Positions 18,296 through 27,360 of a stretch of 64,000 nucleotides of DNA are shown in pieces (position 1 is the first letter of the stretch; the number at the start of each line of letters is the position of its first letter). This DNA is from Paenibacillus foliorum (GTDB taxonomy: Bacteria; Bacillota; Bacilli; Paenibacillales; NBRC-103111). The translations under genes were made by a program, and so were the position numbers. The DNA lies in assembly GCF_013141765.1 (NCBI RefSeq), contig NZ_WHOD01000013.1, forward strand, positions 248,001-312,000, written 5' to 3'. The notes beneath the pieces are model-generated. The model was not told the origin of the DNA. It did not search any database and was given only the letters and a program-made list of their open reading frames with translations.

Positions 18296-19639
18296 ATGTC
18301 TAAACAACGAATGTTGAAGCTGGGAGCAAATATTAACGGTGTCGGCAATAGTATGTCTTATTGGAGGCATCCAAAAGTATCAACTGAAGCAAGTGTTGAT
18401 TTTGAGTTTTATAAACAGCAGGCATTAATAGCGGAGGCAGGTAAATTCGATCTTCTTTTTATTGCAGATGGCTTATATATAAATGAAAAATCCAACCCTC
18501 ATTTTCTAAACAGGTTCGAACCGCTCACCATTTTATCTGCTTTAAGTGCAGTCACTTCCAAGATTGGTCTTGTTGCAACGCTGTCCTCGTCCTATAGCGA
18601 GCCCTTCACAGTTGCCCGCCAGTTTGGTTCACTAGATAAATTAAGCGGCGGACGAGCGGGTTGGAACGTAGTGACTTCACCTCTTGAAGGTTCAGCGAAA
18701 AATTTCAGTAAGGATGAGCATCCATCTCATTCTTTACGTTATCAAATTGCAGAGGAATTTCTAGAGGTTGTAAAAGGGCTGTGGGACTCATGGGAGGACG
18801 ACGCTTTTGTAAAGGATAAAGAGAGTGGTGTATTTTTCAATCCGGAGAAAATGCATCGATTGAATCATCAAGGGCAGTTCTTTTCTGTGCAAGGTCCACT
18901 TAATATCGCCCGTTCCAAGCAGGGTTATCCAGTGGTTTTCCAAGCGGGTTCATCGGAATCGGGCAAGGATTTAGCCGCGAAATCTGCGGATGCCATTTAT
19001 ACAGGGCATGATTCCATTGAAGAAGCGAAGCTTTTTTACCGAGATGTCAAATCTAGAGCTAAATTATACGGGCGATCCGGAGAGGACATCCTTATTTTTC
19101 CGGGGATCGGGCCGATTGTTGGACGTACGGATGAAGAAGCCGAGCGCAAATACAAGGAGGTTTCAGAGCTAGTCACTATTGAAAGCGCGCTTGATTATTT
19201 GGGTCGATATTTCGAGCATTTCGATTTCTCTCAATTTCCGCTCGATGAGCCGTTTCCAGAGTTGGGAGATTTCGGAAGCAATAGCTTTCGAAGTACAACT
19301 GACCGGATAAAAAAAGAAGCGAAGGAGCAGAACCTAACACTCCGCCAAGTTGCAATTCGTGTATCAACACCAAGAGGTGCATTTATGGGCACACCGGAAA
19401 AGATCGCTGACCTGATTCAGCAATGGTTTGAAGAGGAAGCCGCCGATGGCTTCATTATTCGCACAGTAGTGCCGGGGGGATTAGCTGATTTTGTGGAGCT
19501 TGTCGTACCTATTTTACAAGAACGAGGTCTTTATAGAACGGAATATGAACACGATACGCTGCGAGAGAATTTGGGACTTTCGATTCCTCTTAACCGCCAT
19601 ACAAGAGAGTCGAAACAACCGCTTGAGCACACAAGATAA
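18296..19639 (+). CDS. Flavin-dependent monooxygenase, NtaA/SnaA/DszA family (paralogue 1)
   Basis: A 447-residue luciferase-like TIM-barrel monooxygenase of the NtaA/SnaA/DszA(SoxA) group, which use reduced FMN to oxidise chelators, sulfones or similar small organics. Family features are the N-terminal strand [12 protein letters not shown], the YWRHPK motif, [28 protein letters not shown], and [20 protein letters not shown] 18296 follows AAAGGAG by eight bases. It starts an organic-compound cluster and has a close paralogue at 23293, with matching motifs along the whole length. A flavin reductase to supply FMNH2 is not encoded in this window. The substrate cannot be told from sequence. Confidence 0.88.
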   Translation: MSKQRMLKLGANINGVGNSMSYWRHPKVSTEASVDFEFYKQQALIAEAGKFDLLFIADGLYINEKSNPHFLNRFEPLTILSALSAVTSKIGLVATLSSSYSEPFTVARQFGSLDKLSGGRAGWNVVTSPLEGSAKNFSKDEHPSHSLRYQIAEEFLEVVKGLWDSWEDDAFVKDKESGVFFNPEKMHRLNHQGQFFSVQGPLNIARSKQGYPVVFQAGSSESGKDLAAKSADAIYTGHDSIEEAKLFYRDVKSRAKLYGRSGEDILIFPGIGPIVGRTDEEAERKYKEVSELVTIESALDYLGRYFEHFDFSQFPLDEPFPELGDFGSNSFRSTTDRIKKEAKEQNLTLRQVAIRVSTPRGAFMGTPEKIADLIQQWFEEEAADGFIIRTVVPGGLADFVELVVPILQERGLYRTEYEHDTLRENLGLSIPLNRHTRESKQPLEHTR

Positions 19640-19721
19640 TGAGCAATAGCCTTGTGAAAGGTGGCATAGCCCAGACTCTGGTATTTAATGCAAACAAAAC
19701 TAAAGAGGGGGTTCGAGTCAG

Positions 19722-20798
19722 ATGAAATTCGCATTGTTTAGCCTAATGATGAATCTTCCTAATGCAGTTACTGGTGAAGTTTTGACTACACAGCAGAAAT
19801 TTGAGAACGTTCTGAAGCAGGCCATACTTGCCGAGAAGCTTGGTTTTGATGCTTATGGTGTGGGAGAGCGACATGGAGATCCCTTCTTGTCATCATCTCC
19901 ACCGGTCGTCCTGAGCGCAATCGCCGCGAGAACTTCCAGGATTCGGCTCTTAACAACAGTTACAGTTCTGAGCGTACTGGATCCTGTGCGTGTGGCTGAG
20001 GACTACGCGACACTTGACCATCTTTCAGGAGGACGCATCGAGTTGATCATTGGTAAAGGAAACGATCCTCGGCACTACCGGCTGTTTGGTATTCCCGAGG
20101 AGGAGCAGTGGGAGTCACTCGCTGAGCGGTACGTCTTGCTTAAGCGCTTGTGGAATGAGGAGAACGTGACTTGGCAGGGACGCTATCGCGCACCGCTGGA
20201 CCATGTAACCACACAGCCAAGGCCGTTTCAGCTGCCGATCCCGGTATGGCATGGCAGTGCATCAAGCACTCTCTCTACGGAGCTGGCAGCTAAATATGGA
20301 GAGCCTATTTTCTCGTCGAATACGTTTCACCCACAGGCCAAATACAAAGCGCTGATCGATCATTATCGAGAGCGTTTGGAGTATTACGGACATGACCCTT
20401 CGAAGGCGATTGTCGGCTCAGGCTCGGGTAGCTTGTATTTAGCGAACACCAAGGAAGAGGCAATCAATCGCTTTCGACCTTACTACAATGCTTTTCAATC
20501 AACAACATCAGCCAAGCATAACCGGACACCTTTTAAAGACATTGAAGATAATATAGAGAACGGTCCCATTCTTGTAGGCAGTCCTGAGAGCGTGATTGAG
20601 AAAATACTGAATTATCATTCTGCTTATGGGCATCAGGTTCTCAGTATCAGTGTGGATGGGTTGAGTGAATCGGAGCAGTTGGAGCAGGTCGAACGGTTTG
20701 CTTCCGAGATTGCACCCGTGCTGCGGCGCTTCATCCCAAGTACAGTATGGAATAACAAAGTGCCCGCCGTGACGCAAGGTTTGATCGCAAGTTTGTGA
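19722..20798 (+). CDS. Luciferase-like flavin oxidoreductase
   Basis: A 358-residue bacterial-luciferase-family protein: MKFALFSLMMNLPN, AILAEKLGFDAYGVGERHGDPF with the His-rich active-site segment, TSRIRLLTTVTVLSVLDPVR and the FMN-phosphate-binding HLSGGRIELIIGKGND. Such enzymes use FMNH2 and oxygen to oxidise small substrates. It follows paralogue 1 by 82 bases in the same direction without a terminator, so the two are probably co-transcribed. AGAGGGGG lies 12 bases before ATG 19722. Its exact subgroup is not clear to me. Confidence 0.85.
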   Translation: MKFALFSLMMNLPNAVTGEVLTTQQKFENVLKQAILAEKLGFDAYGVGERHGDPFLSSSPPVVLSAIAARTSRIRLLTTVTVLSVLDPVRVAEDYATLDHLSGGRIELIIGKGNDPRHYRLFGIPEEEQWESLAERYVLLKRLWNEENVTWQGRYRAPLDHVTTQPRPFQLPIPVWHGSASSTLSTELAAKYGEPIFSSNTFHPQAKYKALIDHYRERLEYYGHDPSKAIVGSGSGSLYLANTKEEAINRFRPYYNAFQSTTSAKHNRTPFKDIEDNIENGPILVGSPESVIEKILNYHSAYGHQVLSISVDGLSESEQLEQVERFASEIAPVLRRFIPSTVWNNKVPAVTQGLIASL

Positions 20799-20837
20799 TG
20801 ATGATTCGGATCCGTGTAGTATACTTTGATATTGGTA

Positions 20838-20866
20838 TTGACTTTCCCGATAAGGTGGTCTATATT
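20838..20866 (+). promoter_or_regulatory. Candidate sigma-A promoter for the LysR gene
   Basis: TTGACT (20838-20843) and TATATT (20861-20866) are separated by exactly 17 bases. It lies 124 bases before the LysR start, and a terminator-like hairpin intervenes. Confidence 0.55.
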
Positions 20867-20870
20867 TAAA

Positions 20871-20884
20871 TCATATTAAACATA
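20871..20884 (+). promoter_or_regulatory. Shared 14-base motif, copy 1
   Basis: TCATATTAAACATA, just downstream of the candidate LysR promoter, recurs exactly at 24694-24707 before the substrate-binding protein gene. It could be a shared regulator site for this cluster. Confidence 0.4.
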
Positions 20885-20916
20885 TCGGAATAATTAATTA
20901 TCTACCGGATTACCTG

Positions 20917-20968
20917 GAGATACATCAGTCCTTTAATAGAGGCGGGTGTATCTCTGTTTATTTTTTTT
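20917..20968 (+). terminator. Terminator-like hairpin in the LysR leader
   Basis: GAGATACA (20917-20924) pairs perfectly with TGTATCTC (20947-20954); T-rich tract 20957-20968 follows. It lies between a good promoter and the LysR ribosome site, so it either ends the upstream operon or acts as an attenuator. Confidence 0.65.
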
Positions 20969-20989
20969 GGGAAAAGGGGGGACTAAGGA

Positions 20990-21880
20990 ATGAATATAGA
21001 AAATCTGGAAGCGTTTGTGTATGTCATCCATTTCAACAGCTTTAATAAAGCCGCCGATGCTTTGTTTCTATCCCAACCATCGATTTCTGCCCGAATTCAA
21101 TCATTGGAAAGAGAATTAAATGCTTTGCTTTTTGAAAGAGAAGGTAAACAATTCACCTTAACAGATAAGGGAAAACAGTTTCTGCCCTACGCTCAGCAAA
21201 TACTGCAATCTTATAAAAAGGGGAAGCAGCAGCTGCAGCATAAGAGTACATCGCTTGATGAGTTAAGAATCGGATGCACCGTATCCGTTTCGAATTACTT
21301 GATCCCAGAGATACTCCCTGTGCTGAAAGAACGGATGCCCGATGTTCAAATTAAGTTAACCACTGCTTCATCTGAAACCCTATTGGAAAAGCTGTTAAGC
21401 AAAGAGATCGATCTAGGACTTATTCGTAATATCGCTCATCCCCACATCCATTCCGTAAAATTTTATGAGGACCCTATTCGTCTTTTTGTACGCCGAGAGC
21501 ATGCTTTTGCGAAGATGGACATTGTGACTGTAGAGAATATAGTTAATGAACCGTTGGTATTTTTTGAATGCGGCTCTCTTGACTGGATGAAGATCCACAG
21601 GCTGTTCGATTCTCTGCACCTGCCTCCTAACATTGTGTACCAGATCGATAATCTGGAAACAGCCAAAAAGCTAGTGTTAAAAGGCGTCGGTATCAGCTTC
21701 CTCCCAGAGCTATGTGTCCAAAAGGAAGTTCGGGAAAACCTGCTGATCCCTATTGAGCTTCCCAATTTAAATAGCCTCTCACTCCGCACCAACCTGATCT
21801 CATTAGATGGAGAAGGCTTGCATTGGCATAAATTGTTTCAGGATACGGTTAAAGGAATAGATTTCAAAGCATGTTTTTAA
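20990..21880 (+). CDS. LysR-family transcriptional regulator
   Basis: A 296-residue LysR regulator. The N-terminal winged helix-turn-helix is typical (ENLEAFVYVIHFNSFNKAAD, then ALFLSQPSISARIQSLEREL), and residues 90-295 form the periplasmic-binding-protein-like effector domain. The setting, between flavin monooxygenases and upstream of an ABC importer, recalls the YtlI/CysL-type regulators that control sulfur-source clusters in Bacillus; that comparison is inference from context. It is transcribed in the same direction as its presumed targets, preceded by a good promoter and a terminator-like hairpin. AAGGGGGG and TAAGGA lie before ATG 20990. Confidence 0.88.
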   Translation: MNIENLEAFVYVIHFNSFNKAADALFLSQPSISARIQSLERELNALLFEREGKQFTLTDKGKQFLPYAQQILQSYKKGKQQLQHKSTSLDELRIGCTVSVSNYLIPEILPVLKERMPDVQIKLTTASSETLLEKLLSKEIDLGLIRNIAHPHIHSVKFYEDPIRLFVRREHAFAKMDIVTVENIVNEPLVFFECGSLDWMKIHRLFDSLHLPPNIVYQIDNLETAKKLVLKGVGISFLPELCVQKEVRENLLIPIELPNLNSLSLRTNLISLDGEGLHWHKLFQDTVKGIDFKACF

Positions 21881-22014
21881 TAGAAATATTAAATTAATGG
21901 ATAGAAAGAACCTATTATCCGACCGATTGACGGTGTTAATTGGCAATGATACAGTTTTATTAAGAGTTAAATCCGATAAAATCTATAGGAAATTGTTTAA
22001 TTGAGAGGGTGTTG

Positions 22015-23034
22015 ATGATGGGATTAAGGCTAAGTATCTTGGACCAAAGCCCGATTGGAGAAGGGGAGACGGCAAGCCAAGCATTTCAGAATACGATAAA
22101 GCTTGCGCAAAAAGCAGAGGAGCTGGGCTATTACCGTTTCTGGGTATCAGAGCATCACGATACAGAAAGACTGGCCGGATCTTCACCGGAAGTGTTGATA
22201 GCTTATTTATTGGCCAAAACGAAGCAGATTCGCGTAGGATCAGGCGGCGTGATGCTGCAGCATTATAGTCCTTACAAGGTTGCTGAGAACTTTAATGTCC
22301 TTGCCTCACTTGAACCTGGACGTGTGGATCTCGGGGTAGGCAGAGCGCCTGGAGGATTGCCTCGTTCGAGCAGAGCGCTTCAACAGGATGCTTATGGGAA
22401 CAGCAAGACGTTGGGGCAGAAGCTTGTGGAACTAAAGCAATTTTTGGCTAACGAGCTGGACGCTGAGGATCCATTGAAAGGTGTCAAAGCAACACCATTC
22501 CCACAGAAGCCAGCCGACTTATATCTGCTTGGTGCCAGTATAGAAAGCGCTGGATTGGCGGCAAGCTTGGGAATCCCTTATGTATTTTCCCAGTCCATCA
22601 ATGGAGAGGAGAAAACGATTAACGAAGCATTTCAGTTGTACCGTACGCAGTTCCAGCAAGGGGTCTTGAAGCAGCCGCAAGCCATTCTCGCATTATCTGT
22701 CATTTTGACTGATACAGACGAGGAAGCGGAGCAGCTGGCCGCAGTTAATTCGAAAATTTTCAAAATCCGGTTGGAAAGCGGACGGACGTTGACAGTGAAA
22801 AGCATTGAGCAGATAGAGGAGTACGGGCGGCAAACAACGGAGCCTTATACCATTGAGGAAACGCAGGCCAATATCATTTACGGTTCCAAAGAAACGGTAC
22901 GCCAGAAGCTGATCGCCATTCAAAACAAATATCAAATTGAGGAAATTATTATTAGTGTAGCCTTGCCTGAGTTTGCAAAACGGCTTTATGCTTATGAGCT
23001 GTTGCAGGAAGCTTTCTCAGAGTTAACGGTATAG
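22015..23034 (+). CDS. MsnO8-like LLM-class flavin oxidoreductase
   Basis: A 339-residue luciferase-like oxidoreductase of the MsnO8/YtmO-like subgroup: LRLSILDQSPIGEGETASQA, YYRFWVSEHHDTERLAGSSP (His-His-Asp), RVGSGGVMLQHYSPYKVAENF, and GRVDLGVGRAPGG. In B. subtilis the relative YtmO belongs to the cystine/methionine-derivative operon controlled by YtlI, so a role in sulfur scavenging is a reasonable inference. GAGAGGG precedes two candidate starts, ATG 22015 and ATG 22018; an upstream GTG overlaps the ribosome site. The TAG stop at 23032-23034 is provided by the left end of the inverted-repeat element that follows; whether residues were lost is unknown. Confidence 0.85.
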   Translation: MMGLRLSILDQSPIGEGETASQAFQNTIKLAQKAEELGYYRFWVSEHHDTERLAGSSPEVLIAYLLAKTKQIRVGSGGVMLQHYSPYKVAENFNVLASLEPGRVDLGVGRAPGGLPRSSRALQQDAYGNSKTLGQKLVELKQFLANELDAEDPLKGVKATPFPQKPADLYLLGASIESAGLAASLGIPYVFSQSINGEEKTINEAFQLYRTQFQQGVLKQPQAILALSVILTDTDEEAEQLAAVNSKIFKIRLESGRTLTVKSIEQIEEYGRQTTEPYTIEETQANIIYGSKETVRQKLIAIQNKYQIEEIIISVALPEFAKRLYAYELLQEAFSELTV

Positions 23035-23259
23035 GAGTCTGTCCGACGAAAGCAATCCGTGAATATTTATTTACTACTGTGGTTATTGCGGGAAAGGGAT
23101 GGTACTCCACCGCTCTTGAAATTTAAGCTGTCTTTAACTTACCTTGCGGTAACAACTTAATTTCAAAGGTGGCCGTAAACTTTCCGTACCATTCCCTTAT
23201 CCCTCCATAACCTCATGAATGAATATTCACGAAGATCAAAATCGTCGGAAAGACTCCTA
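23032..23259. mobile_element. 228-bp MITE-like inverted-repeat element (or very large hairpin)
   Basis: The ends are 18-base inverted repeats with 17 matches (left 23032-23049, right 23242-23259), both with outer TA and then GGAGTC. Further paired blocks lie at mirrored positions: CGTGAATATT at 23058-23067 against 23222-23231, GGTTAT, ATGGTAC, CCACC and TTGAAATT. The centre is a small hairpin TTACC-TTGC-GGTAA (23139-23152), whose midpoint at 23145.5 equals the midpoint of the whole element. No coding frame. TA at both outer ends fits target duplication by IS630/Tc1-type transposases, which would make this a non-autonomous element; a folded regulatory RNA is the alternative. Confidence 0.6.
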
Positions 23260-23292
23260 ATAATCCATATATAAAATTAGGAGGGGTTTACA

Positions 23293-24663
23293 ATTACACA
23301 GCAAAGAAAGTTGAAAATAGGTGCGATGCTGCACGGAGCTGGCGGGCATATGGCGGCTTGGAGACATCCCGAAGCGGTGGCGGATGCAAGTGTGAATTTT
23401 GGATTTTACAAACAACTTGTTCAAAAAGCTGAGGCGGGTAAGCTCGATTTGGTTTTTGTGGCAGACGGATTGTATATTAACGAAATTTCGCATCCGACGT
23501 TTTTGAACCGGTTTGAGCCGGTTGCGGTTTTATCGGCATTGGCTGGAGTGAGCTCACACATTGGGCTTGTCGGAACACTCTCCACCTCTTACAGCGAGCC
23601 TTATACGGTCGCCAGACAGTTCGCAACGATCGATATGATCAGTGGCGGGCGTGCAGGATGGAATGCCGTAACTTCTCCATTAGAGGGCTCGGCTTTAAAC
23701 TACAGCAAAACAGAGCACCCGTCACACGAGCTGCGCTATCGAATTGCCGAGGAGTATTTGCAGATCACGAAGGGGCTGTGGGATTCATGGGAGGATGATG
23801 CCTTTGTCCGCGATAAGGAATCAGGTCAATTTATAGATCCTTCTAAAATGCACCGTTTAAACCATAAAGGAGAGTTTTATTCGGTACAGGGGCCGCTCAA
23901 TATTGCCCGATCGAAGCAGGGGCAGCCTTTAGTCTTTCAAGCGGGGTCGTCGGAGCCAGGCAAAGACTTAGCAGCCAAAGAGGCCGATGCCGTGTTTACC
24001 GGACATGAAACGATAGAAGAAGCCAAACGCTTTTATCAGGATGTGAAAAGAAGAGCCGTGAAATTCGGACGTTCGGCTGGCGATGTATTGATATTTCCGG
24101 GAATTACTCCAATTGTAGGGTTTACTGAGGAAGAAGCCCAAGCGAAGTACGAGCAAATCGCCAATCTTGTTGATATTGATGTTGCATTAAATTATTTAGG
24201 CCGTTTTTTTGACCACTTTGATTTCAAGCAGTTCCCTCTGGATGAACCGTTGCCGGATCTTGGAGATTTGGGTAGTGAGGGCTTTAAGAGCACAAGCGAT
24301 CGCATAAAAAAAATGGCAAAAGAAGAAAACTTAACTTTACGGCAGCTGGCACTAAAAGTCACTTCACCGAGAAGCGGCTTTACAGGGACACCCGTACAAA
24401 TTGCGGATACGATACAACGTTGGTTCGAAGAGGAAGCAGCTGACGGATTTATGATAGGAAGCGCCGTACTGCCTACAGGGTTAAATGATTTCATCGATCA
24501 TGTCGTTCCTATCTTGCAAGAAAGAGGATTGTTCCGCACTGAATATGAACATGATACTTTGCGCGGAAATCTGGGGCTTCCGTTCCCGGAAAATCGGTAT
24601 ACCTCAGCAAGAAGGAACCAAGAGGCGACCGTTGAAGCAGTTGCTGATGCTGTAGGTAAATAA
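23293..24663 (+). CDS. Flavin-dependent monooxygenase, NtaA/SnaA/DszA family (paralogue 2), probable ATT start
   Basis: A 456-residue paralogue of the monooxygenase at 18296, with the same motif order: [50 protein letters not shown] and [24 protein letters not shown] at 23279-23285 lies seven bases before ATT 23293, and translation from there gives nine residues that align without a gap to the start of paralogue 1 ([10 protein letters not shown] against [10 protein letters not shown]). The first conventional start, TTG 23311, is 25 bases from the ribosome site and would cut the first strand. I therefore place the start at ATT. A tail of about 20 residues after [10 protein letters not shown] is not shared. 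Confidence 0.83.
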   Translation: MTQQRKLKIGAMLHGAGGHMAAWRHPEAVADASVNFGFYKQLVQKAEAGKLDLVFVADGLYINEISHPTFLNRFEPVAVLSALAGVSSHIGLVGTLSTSYSEPYTVARQFATIDMISGGRAGWNAVTSPLEGSALNYSKTEHPSHELRYRIAEEYLQITKGLWDSWEDDAFVRDKESGQFIDPSKMHRLNHKGEFYSVQGPLNIARSKQGQPLVFQAGSSEPGKDLAAKEADAVFTGHETIEEAKRFYQDVKRRAVKFGRSAGDVLIFPGITPIVGFTEEEAQAKYEQIANLVDIDVALNYLGRFFDHFDFKQFPLDEPLPDLGDLGSEGFKSTSDRIKKMAKEENLTLRQLALKVTSPRSGFTGTPVQIADTIQRWFEEEAADGFMIGSAVLPTGLNDFIDHVVPILQERGLFRTEYEHDTLRGNLGLPFPENRYTSARRNQEATVEAVADAVGK

Positions 24664-24693
24664 GCAGCTTAAGAGTCTACGAGTGAGTTGAAC

Positions 24694-24707
24694 TCATATT
24701 AAACATA
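24694..24707 (+). promoter_or_regulatory. Shared 14-base motif, copy 2
   Basis: TCATATTAAACATA, identical to 20871-20884, lies 22 bases before the substrate-binding protein start and ahead of its GGGGGG ribosome site. Confidence 0.4.
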
Positions 24708-24728
24708 GATAGGAATGGGGGGCTTCAA

Positions 24729-26384
24729 ATGACAGGGAATTTATTGAAAAGATTGACGATATTTACAACGTTAATGCTTGTTGCGTCAGGCTGCGCGGGC
24801 GATAAGGGCAATGTCGCTCCAGCTGCAACGGGGGCCAATCAACCGGAGGCTGTCACCAAGGGCGGTGAGCTGACATTTGGCGTGGCTGCATCGCCGGGCG
24901 GGTTGGACCCGAATGTGTATCCGGGAGCAGGGGACTATCGAATCATGCGGTCGATCTTTGACAGCCTAATCGTTCAAATGCCGGATCAAACGTTCAAGCC
25001 ATGGCTGGCTACAGAATGGACCATATCACCGGATGCGAAAAGCTACACCTTTAAGCTGCGCAAGGATGTGAAATTCCATGATGGAACTCCGTTTAATGCG
25101 GCAGCTGTTAAATACAATTTCGACCGGATTGTGAATCCTGAGACCAAGTCGAGATTTGCTGTAACGTTAATCGGACCCTATGAATCTTCAGAAGTGATAG
25201 ATGAATTTACGGTCAAAGTGAATTTGAAATCGCCGTACAGCGCCTTTTTGAGCAGCTTGAGCCAAGCGTTTCTTGGTATTGTTTCACCGGCGGCAGCTCA
25301 GAAATATGGGGAAAATCTGGCTAAGAACCCTGTCGGAACAGGCCCGTTTAAATTCGTTAGCTGGGTTGAAAATGCAGCGATTACGCTGGATAAAAACCCG
25401 GATTACAACTGGGGCCCGCCGACTGCTCAAAACAAGGGTGCTGCTTACATCGATAAGCTGATATTCAAAATTATTCCGGAGGAAGCAACCAGGATCGGTT
25501 CCGTACAGAGCGGACAAATTTCCGCAGTAGAAACTGTGCCTCCTCAGAATCTGATTTCACTCAAAAATGATCCGAACATTACTTTAATAGAAGCAGAATC
25601 GGCCGGTATCCCGTTCACCTTAATGCTCAATCAAGACCACGCGCCTTGGAATGAGCTAAAAGCCAGAAAAGCAGTTCAGCTGGCAATTGACGTTGACACT
25701 ATCGTAAAAACACTCTATCTGGGTACTTATAAACGGGCATGGTCGCCTATTACACCGTCTGTTCTTGGTTATAATGCTTCACTTGAAAATTCAATTAAGC
25801 CGGATATCCCCAAAGCGAATCAGTTGCTTGACGAGCTGGGATGGGTGCGGGGAGCTGACGGTATACGGGCGAAGAACGGAAAGCCACTTAGCCTTTATTT
25901 CGTGACAAGCACGCCGAACCGAGAGAAACGTAATGATATCGCAGCGATGATCCAGCAGCAGCTTAAGCCAGTGGGCATCCAGGTCAATGTCGAGATCACC
26001 ACCAGTACGAATGCTCAAACAATCGTCATGGACAAAGGGACTAATGATTTGTACGGAGTCAGCAATGTAACGGGGGACCCGGATATTCTGCGCAGCTTTT
26101 TCCATACCAATGCAATACCGAAGGAAGGCCGTTGGGGTCATAACCATACCCATCTCTCCGATCCGCAGCTCGATAAATGGTTGGAAGAAGGTTTGAAGGA
26201 GCAGGATACCCAAAAGCGGAGTGAAGTTTATAAGAAAATTCAAAGCTATGTAGTTGAAAATGCTATCGGATTTCCCATTTATATATTCCCTTACACAGTT
26301 GCCTCTTCGAAAACAGCCAAGGGCTTGAAATTCGATGCACTAGGCTATCCGCTGTTCTACGATGCTTACGTTGTTAAAAAATAA
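24729..26384 (+). CDS. ABC transporter substrate-binding lipoprotein, SBP family 5
   Basis: A 551-residue family 5 (oligopeptide/dipeptide/nickel/glutathione type) extracellular solute receptor. A lipoprotein signal is present: positively charged start, hydrophobic stretch and lipobox LVASGC with the acylated Cys22. The mature part has the family signature (LATEWTISPDAKSYTFKLR, KFHDGTPFNAAAVKYNFDRI) and the C-terminal SKTAKGLKFDALGYPLFYDA region. It is the first of four genes for a complete importer and the two permeases and the ATPase follow within 2 kb. The ligand is unknown; linked monooxygenases suggest an organic sulfur or nitrogen compound. Confidence 0.93.
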   Translation: MTGNLLKRLTIFTTLMLVASGCAGDKGNVAPAATGANQPEAVTKGGELTFGVAASPGGLDPNVYPGAGDYRIMRSIFDSLIVQMPDQTFKPWLATEWTISPDAKSYTFKLRKDVKFHDGTPFNAAAVKYNFDRIVNPETKSRFAVTLIGPYESSEVIDEFTVKVNLKSPYSAFLSSLSQAFLGIVSPAAAQKYGENLAKNPVGTGPFKFVSWVENAAITLDKNPDYNWGPPTAQNKGAAYIDKLIFKIIPEEATRIGSVQSGQISAVETVPPQNLISLKNDPNITLIEAESAGIPFTLMLNQDHAPWNELKARKAVQLAIDVDTIVKTLYLGTYKRAWSPITPSVLGYNASLENSIKPDIPKANQLLDELGWVRGADGIRAKNGKPLSLYFVTSTPNREKRNDIAAMIQQQLKPVGIQVNVEITTSTNAQTIVMDKGTNDLYGVSNVTGDPDILRSFFHTNAIPKEGRWGHNHTHLSDPQLDKWLEEGLKEQDTQKRSEVYKKIQSYVVENAIGFPIYIFPYTVASSKTAKGLKFDALGYPLFYDAYVVKK

Positions 26385-26405
26385 GCTTTGAAAGGAAGGA
26401 CTGCT

Positions 26406-27332
26406 ATGGCTTCAGCCATCATTCGTAGGGCTTTAACTTCCCTTCTGGTCATTATCGGGTCGCTGGTGCTTGTCTTCTTTATTCTGTACCTGCTTCCCGG
26501 TGACCCGGTCCTGGCAATGTTGGATGGAGTAAGCGCCAGTCCGGAGGCTGTGCAAAATCTGCGTCAGCAGTTGGGTTTAGATAAACCTTTGGGCATACAG
26601 TTCGCTCATTACTTTTGGGATATGATCCGGGGTGACTTCGGCAAGTCACTCGTAAACGGCGATCCGGTATTGCCGAAAATATGGGAGCAGCTTCCGGCGA
26701 CCGTTGCATTAACTGCGGCCAGCTCCTTGGTGTCCATTGCGATTGGTGTTCTGTTGGGAGTGCTCTCAGCGGTTCATCATAATCGGTTTATAGACATTAT
26801 CGCAAGGATCGTCAGCTTGTTCGGCATATCGACACCAACGTTCTGGTCTGGAATTCTGTTAATTCTCATTTTTTCCGTTCAGCTTCATTGGTTCCCAGCT
26901 ATGGGATCGGATGGATTCAGTACGCTTATACTTCCTGCCTTGGCGCTTGGCTTTGTTACCTCTGGGTTTATCGTTCGGATGGTGAGAAATAGTATGCTTG
27001 ATGTTATACACGAGCAATTCATTGTAACGCTGCGTTCCAAAGGACTGCCCGAGCGTATCATTATGTATCGTCACGCACTGCGTAATGCGCTGATTCCGGC
27101 TATTACGATGTTAGGCGTGCAGGTTGGGGAGCTATTAGCTGGAGCGGTTGTCATCGAAACTGTGTTTTCCCGGCAGGGTGTGGGCAGGCTTCTGGCGGAT
27201 GCCATTACTGCCAAGGATTTGCCTGTCGTTCAGGGAATTATTTTGTTCACGGCTGTTATGTATGTGCTTGTAAATTTACTGGTGGATGTATCCTACTCAG
27301 CGATTGATCCCAGAGTAAGGCGTTCAGCATAG
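26406..27332 (+). CDS. ABC transporter permease, DppB/OppB type
   Basis: Inner-membrane permease of about 308 residues with a first hydrophobic helix at residues 8-30 and about six in total. The family features are LPGDPVLAMLDG after the first helix and the cytoplasmic EAA loop FIVTLRSKGLPERIIMYRHA near residue 205, which contacts the ATPase. ATG 26406 is five bases after AAGGAAGGA; an earlier TTG at 26388 lies before that ribosome site. It pairs with the DppC-type permease 28 bases downstream. Confidence 0.93.
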   Translation: MASAIIRRALTSLLVIIGSLVLVFFILYLLPGDPVLAMLDGVSASPEAVQNLRQQLGLDKPLGIQFAHYFWDMIRGDFGKSLVNGDPVLPKIWEQLPATVALTAASSLVSIAIGVLLGVLSAVHHNRFIDIIARIVSLFGISTPTFWSGILLILIFSVQLHWFPAMGSDGFSTLILPALALGFVTSGFIVRMVRNSMLDVIHEQFIVTLRSKGLPERIIMYRHALRNALIPAITMLGVQVGELLAGAVVIETVFSRQGVGRLLADAITAKDLPVVQGIILFTAVMYVLVNLLVDVSYSAIDPRVRRSA

Positions 27333-27360
27333 CAGCTTGTAGAGGAAAGGAGAATGGTTT

